NCBI GenBank assembly: GCA_018821715.1
Contig: JAHJLN010000344.1
Location: 24,165-88,164, forward strand
Source: Pseudomonadota bacterium
GTDB taxonomy: Bacteria > Desulfobacterota > Desulfobacteria > Desulfobacterales > Desulfobacteraceae
DNA length: 64,000 bases
Reading direction: 5' to 3'
Part shown: positions 62,901 to 64,000 of the stretch, piece by piece
Layout: every line of letters begins with the position of its first letter
Numbering within the stretch: the stretch's first letter is position 1
The notes under the pieces: model-generated
The model's database searches: none
Seen by the model: only the letters and a program-made list of their open reading frames with translations
Told to the model about the DNA's origin: nothing
Program-made: the position numbers and the translations under genes

Positions 62901-63824
62901 TCCTCCAATGTCTATGGCCTTTTGGACAATGATGACATGTTTCAATACCTTGGCGGTCTTTCCATGGCAGTACGCCATGAGTCCCGGAAAACCCCGGAAA
63001 CCCTGATCACCCAGCAACAGAAAAAAGGACAGGTCAATATAGAAGACATGGCAAAAACCCTGGGCCGTGAAATGCGTTCCCGGTATCTGAATTCCAAATG
63101 GATTGACGGCATGAAAAAAGAAGATTATGCCGGTGCCAAAGCAATGGCTGATTTTGTTGAACACCTGTGGGGCTGGAACATGACCACGCCTGAAAAGGTG
63201 GATGCAGCCAAGTGGCAGCAAACCTATGAAGTCTATGTCCAGGATAAATACGGTCTTGAACTGTACAAATTCTTTAAAAAAGCTTCTCCCTGGGCATTTC
63301 AGTCCATAACCGCCAGAATGCTTGAAACCAGCCGGAAAGGCTATTGGAAGCCTGACCGGAAAGTAATGGAAACTCTGGCAGCCCAATACGCCACAAGCGT
63401 AATTGAAAAAGGCGTTGCCTGCTGTGACCACATCTGCAACAATCCCATGCTTAACCAGATGGTAGTCTCCATCATTTCCATACCAGACGTCTTAAGCTCG
63501 GAACTGGTCGAAAAGTTCAAACTGGCAATTGAAAAAATGGCTGGCAAATCCATGGAAAAACAGGTCAAGGACCGGAAGAACCTGTTGAAAAAACTGGCCG
63601 AGCCTGTTTTAAAATCACCGGCACAGAAAACAAAACCCGATCAAAAGGATTTCTCTGAAAACAGTAAAGATACAGGCATTGTTGAAGGTTATAAAATGGA
63701 AAAAATCGACAAGCAAGATGAATCCACCCATATGACCTCATCCGGCATTGAATGGATGGCAGTCCTGGTCGTCCTGGCAGTTATCGGTCTTGCGGCCTAT
63801 GGCGCCGGACGAAAAGAAAAATAA
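59910..63824 (+). CDS. Exported, membrane-anchored CobN/HmuS-like chelatase
   Basis: A 1304-aa CobN-family protein. It begins with a signal peptide (MKRLIFLILFVLWPGRLFAA) and ends with a membrane helix (MAVLVVLAVIGLAAYGAG, then RKEK), which places the body in the periplasm. Family blocks: MIHLGTHSTYEWTPGKQAGL near 540, DDVGEGIQAKRRGRGVMISH near 585, GMHTFGRSPDPDQASEM near 697, PTGSNFYGFNPGKIPSPAAW near 773 and RPRIDVMINASGLYRDLFPE near 860. HmuS of the Bacteroidota hmu operon, reported to remove iron from haem without oxygen, has this kind of layout. A two-Pro/Asp insert (VQPDRVQPDEF) sits near 675. The cobalamin riboswitch upstream points to a corrinoid or cobalt substrate (inference). Confidence 0.9.
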   Translation: MKRLIFLILFVLWPGRLFAADMAFMVLDQNSYIANTAVQTLGLPLDIAVITSNDVIKNPDAVKDEASRAKIILADVMGRELASFLTGHYEFESKTIYALRSSRDDDTLKKKGFVFDPLVAEYYQHLSVKNIQNMLRLIAHRHFDKTITYAPIVKQPGPGLYHPDAKGIFINAKDYLNWQKTRPGFNPDYPRIGLLFFSSFMTQGQNAPVDYMIRQLEKEGFNVMPCFGREQDILKSILLDEKGSARVDMVIAWSFKFYNALTPELGELLKKLDVPIISAVNLYKDTIDQWRKNPVGIDTLEVAWSLAVPELSGLIEPIVLSGKEKILDPVTQKSVFISQPVKENIDRLMPRLKKWIILKKKPNNEKKIAILFYNHHQGKQNIGASYLNVFKSLENIMHALKTDGYTMGLPLCEKEIKDLILTSARNIGSWAPGELDKLLSSGKVVRLPVETYKHWFKDLPQDFQDKVVKQWGGPEEPGIMIHNKDFIIPAVQVENMILLPEPTRGWGDDPMKLDHDTTLYPHHQYLAVYLWLSKIFKADAMIHLGTHSTYEWTPGKQAGLSPSCPPEILITDIPNIYPYIMDDVGEGIQAKRRGRGVMISHLTPILKKADLHEEYSRMAELANEYDRARARGSITAEEKFKELMILAQKTGILKDIQDSDEVQPDRVQPDEFRDETVQKLGHYLEEIKENLIPFGMHTFGRSPDPDQASEMAEAIVKFNPDQTKKDIAARLTMSGSNEINSLVNGLNGRHIPSGPGNDPVRNPDALPTGSNFYGFNPGKIPSPAAWELGKKAAQQIIDNHLMKKKSYPRKVAVVLWAVETLRNEGVNESTILYLIGIKPKWSKAGKVLGIDLIPATRLNRPRIDVMINASGLYRDLFPEKLQFLDKAIRLAARQTDVENLIARHNQQIKTQLIKQGMDPQKAAELSQFRVFSETPGSYGNGISEMAAGSSKWENPGQVVDVFENRMGFAFGADQWGIPAKDLLKEQLVNVDVTVHSRSSNVYGLLDNDDMFQYLGGLSMAVRHESRKTPETLITQQQKKGQVNIEDMAKTLGREMRSRYLNSKWIDGMKKEDYAGAKAMADFVEHLWGWNMTTPEKVDAAKWQQTYEVYVQDKYGLELYKFFKKASPWAFQSITARMLETSRKGYWKPDRKVMETLAAQYATSVIEKGVACCDHICNNPMLNQMVVSIISIPDVLSSELVEKFKLAIEKMAGKSMEKQVKDRKNLLKKLAEPVLKSPAQKTKPDQKDFSENSKDTGIVEGYKMEKIDKQDESTHMTSSGIEWMAVLVVLAVIGLAAYGAGRKEK

Positions 63825-64000
63825 AAAAAAGCCATGACTGCCAAGGCAAGCGGTATACAGGGGTTCTAAGCCCAAAACCGCGGAATTTCCTTTATTCTAT
63901 ATAAACAGATAGTTGGGCCGCGGGAGCATTTGAACAGAAAGTTCAGACCTCCTTACCTCTGGGAAGCTTTATGACACTTCGGTTCTATATCCATCAAACA
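63825..64000. other. End of window, no gene seen
   Basis: 176 bp after the HmuS-like gene. AAAAAAAAGCC follows the stop. I see no open frame I can support before the edge. Confidence 0.4.

Noticed and set aside
1-64000. CRISPR arrays, tRNA or rRNA genes
   Set aside because: I looked for regular spacer-repeat patterns and for tRNA/rRNA-like sequence and saw none; a tRNAscan or CRISPR search was not possible.

Overview
The window looks like a chromosome segment of an anaerobic, sulfate-reducing-type Desulfobacterota bacterium (Desulfobacteraceae-like; inferred). The pointers are a DsrC-superfamily protein lacking both functional cysteines (RspA type), a selenocysteine-containing SelD in a selenium gene set, two CobN-type chelatases, a haem-c DUF3365 sensor kinase and a gas vesicle cluster. 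The outer parts are moderately GC-rich and tightly packed. The stretch from about 7.4 to 28.8 kb is AT-rich, loosely packed and full of mobile and defence genes.

Region 1 (1-7.4 kb): a minus-strand gas vesicle operon, read gvpA, two coiled-coil proteins (one GvpC-like), gvpN, a small coiled-coil protein and gvpF/L, which runs off the window edge. An imperfect 21-bp-phased repeat array and an inverted repeat lie upstream of gvpA, and a strong hairpin with a U-run follows it. Next come a NarL/LuxR response regulator and, divergently, a DUF3365/PAS/HisKA_3 sensor kinase.

Region 2 (7.4-28.8 kb): accessory DNA. It holds small stress-like proteins, then a tightly spaced plus-strand gene run (10.38-14.78 kb) ending in three nuclease genes: BglII-family, phosphorothioate-binding HNH type, and NERD plus zinc ribbon. 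After these come small Cys-rich proteins, an RspA-like protein, a ParDE module with a palindromic operator, a serine resolvase, a DUF6946-like protein, a slyX remnant and a 1033-aa SIR2/STAND/TPR protein of the anti-phage type. A 4460-bp Tn3-family transposon (35-bp inverted repeats; tnpR, PIN-like toxin/DUF433 antitoxin, tnpA) joins a truncated BrxL/Lon-like gene to a truncated TonB receptor gene. It shows no target duplication.

Region 3 (29.4-34.8 kb): a His-rich protein, a HAD phosphatase, and selD with an in-frame UGA read as Sec and a bacterial SECIS hairpin. An opposing operon follows: yedE, yedF/tusA-like, DUF3343, NAD(P)H-hydrate dehydratase-like kinase and DUF1858. A 100-bp direct repeat flanks the HAD-selD pair.

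Region 4 (35.5-63.8 kb): one long plus-strand locus for tetrapyrrole/corrinoid or metal handling. It encodes a cytoplasmic CobN, a TonB receptor, a binding protein, a complete TtpC-type TonB energiser (DUF3450, TtpC, ExbB, ExbD, TonB, TPR), a FecCD-type importer, ChlD- and ChlI-like AAA+ subunits, an ABC-2 transporter and a second TonB receptor. A cobalamin riboswitch with a terminator then controls a receptor-DUF2162-ExbB-DUF2149-CobN operon. That gene set matches the content of the Bacteroidota hmuRTUVS haem operon, and its CobN has a signal peptide and a C-terminal membrane anchor, so it should act outside the cytoplasm. The B12 control suggests a corrinoid or cobalt role for this Hmu-like machine, which I regard as the most interesting system here.
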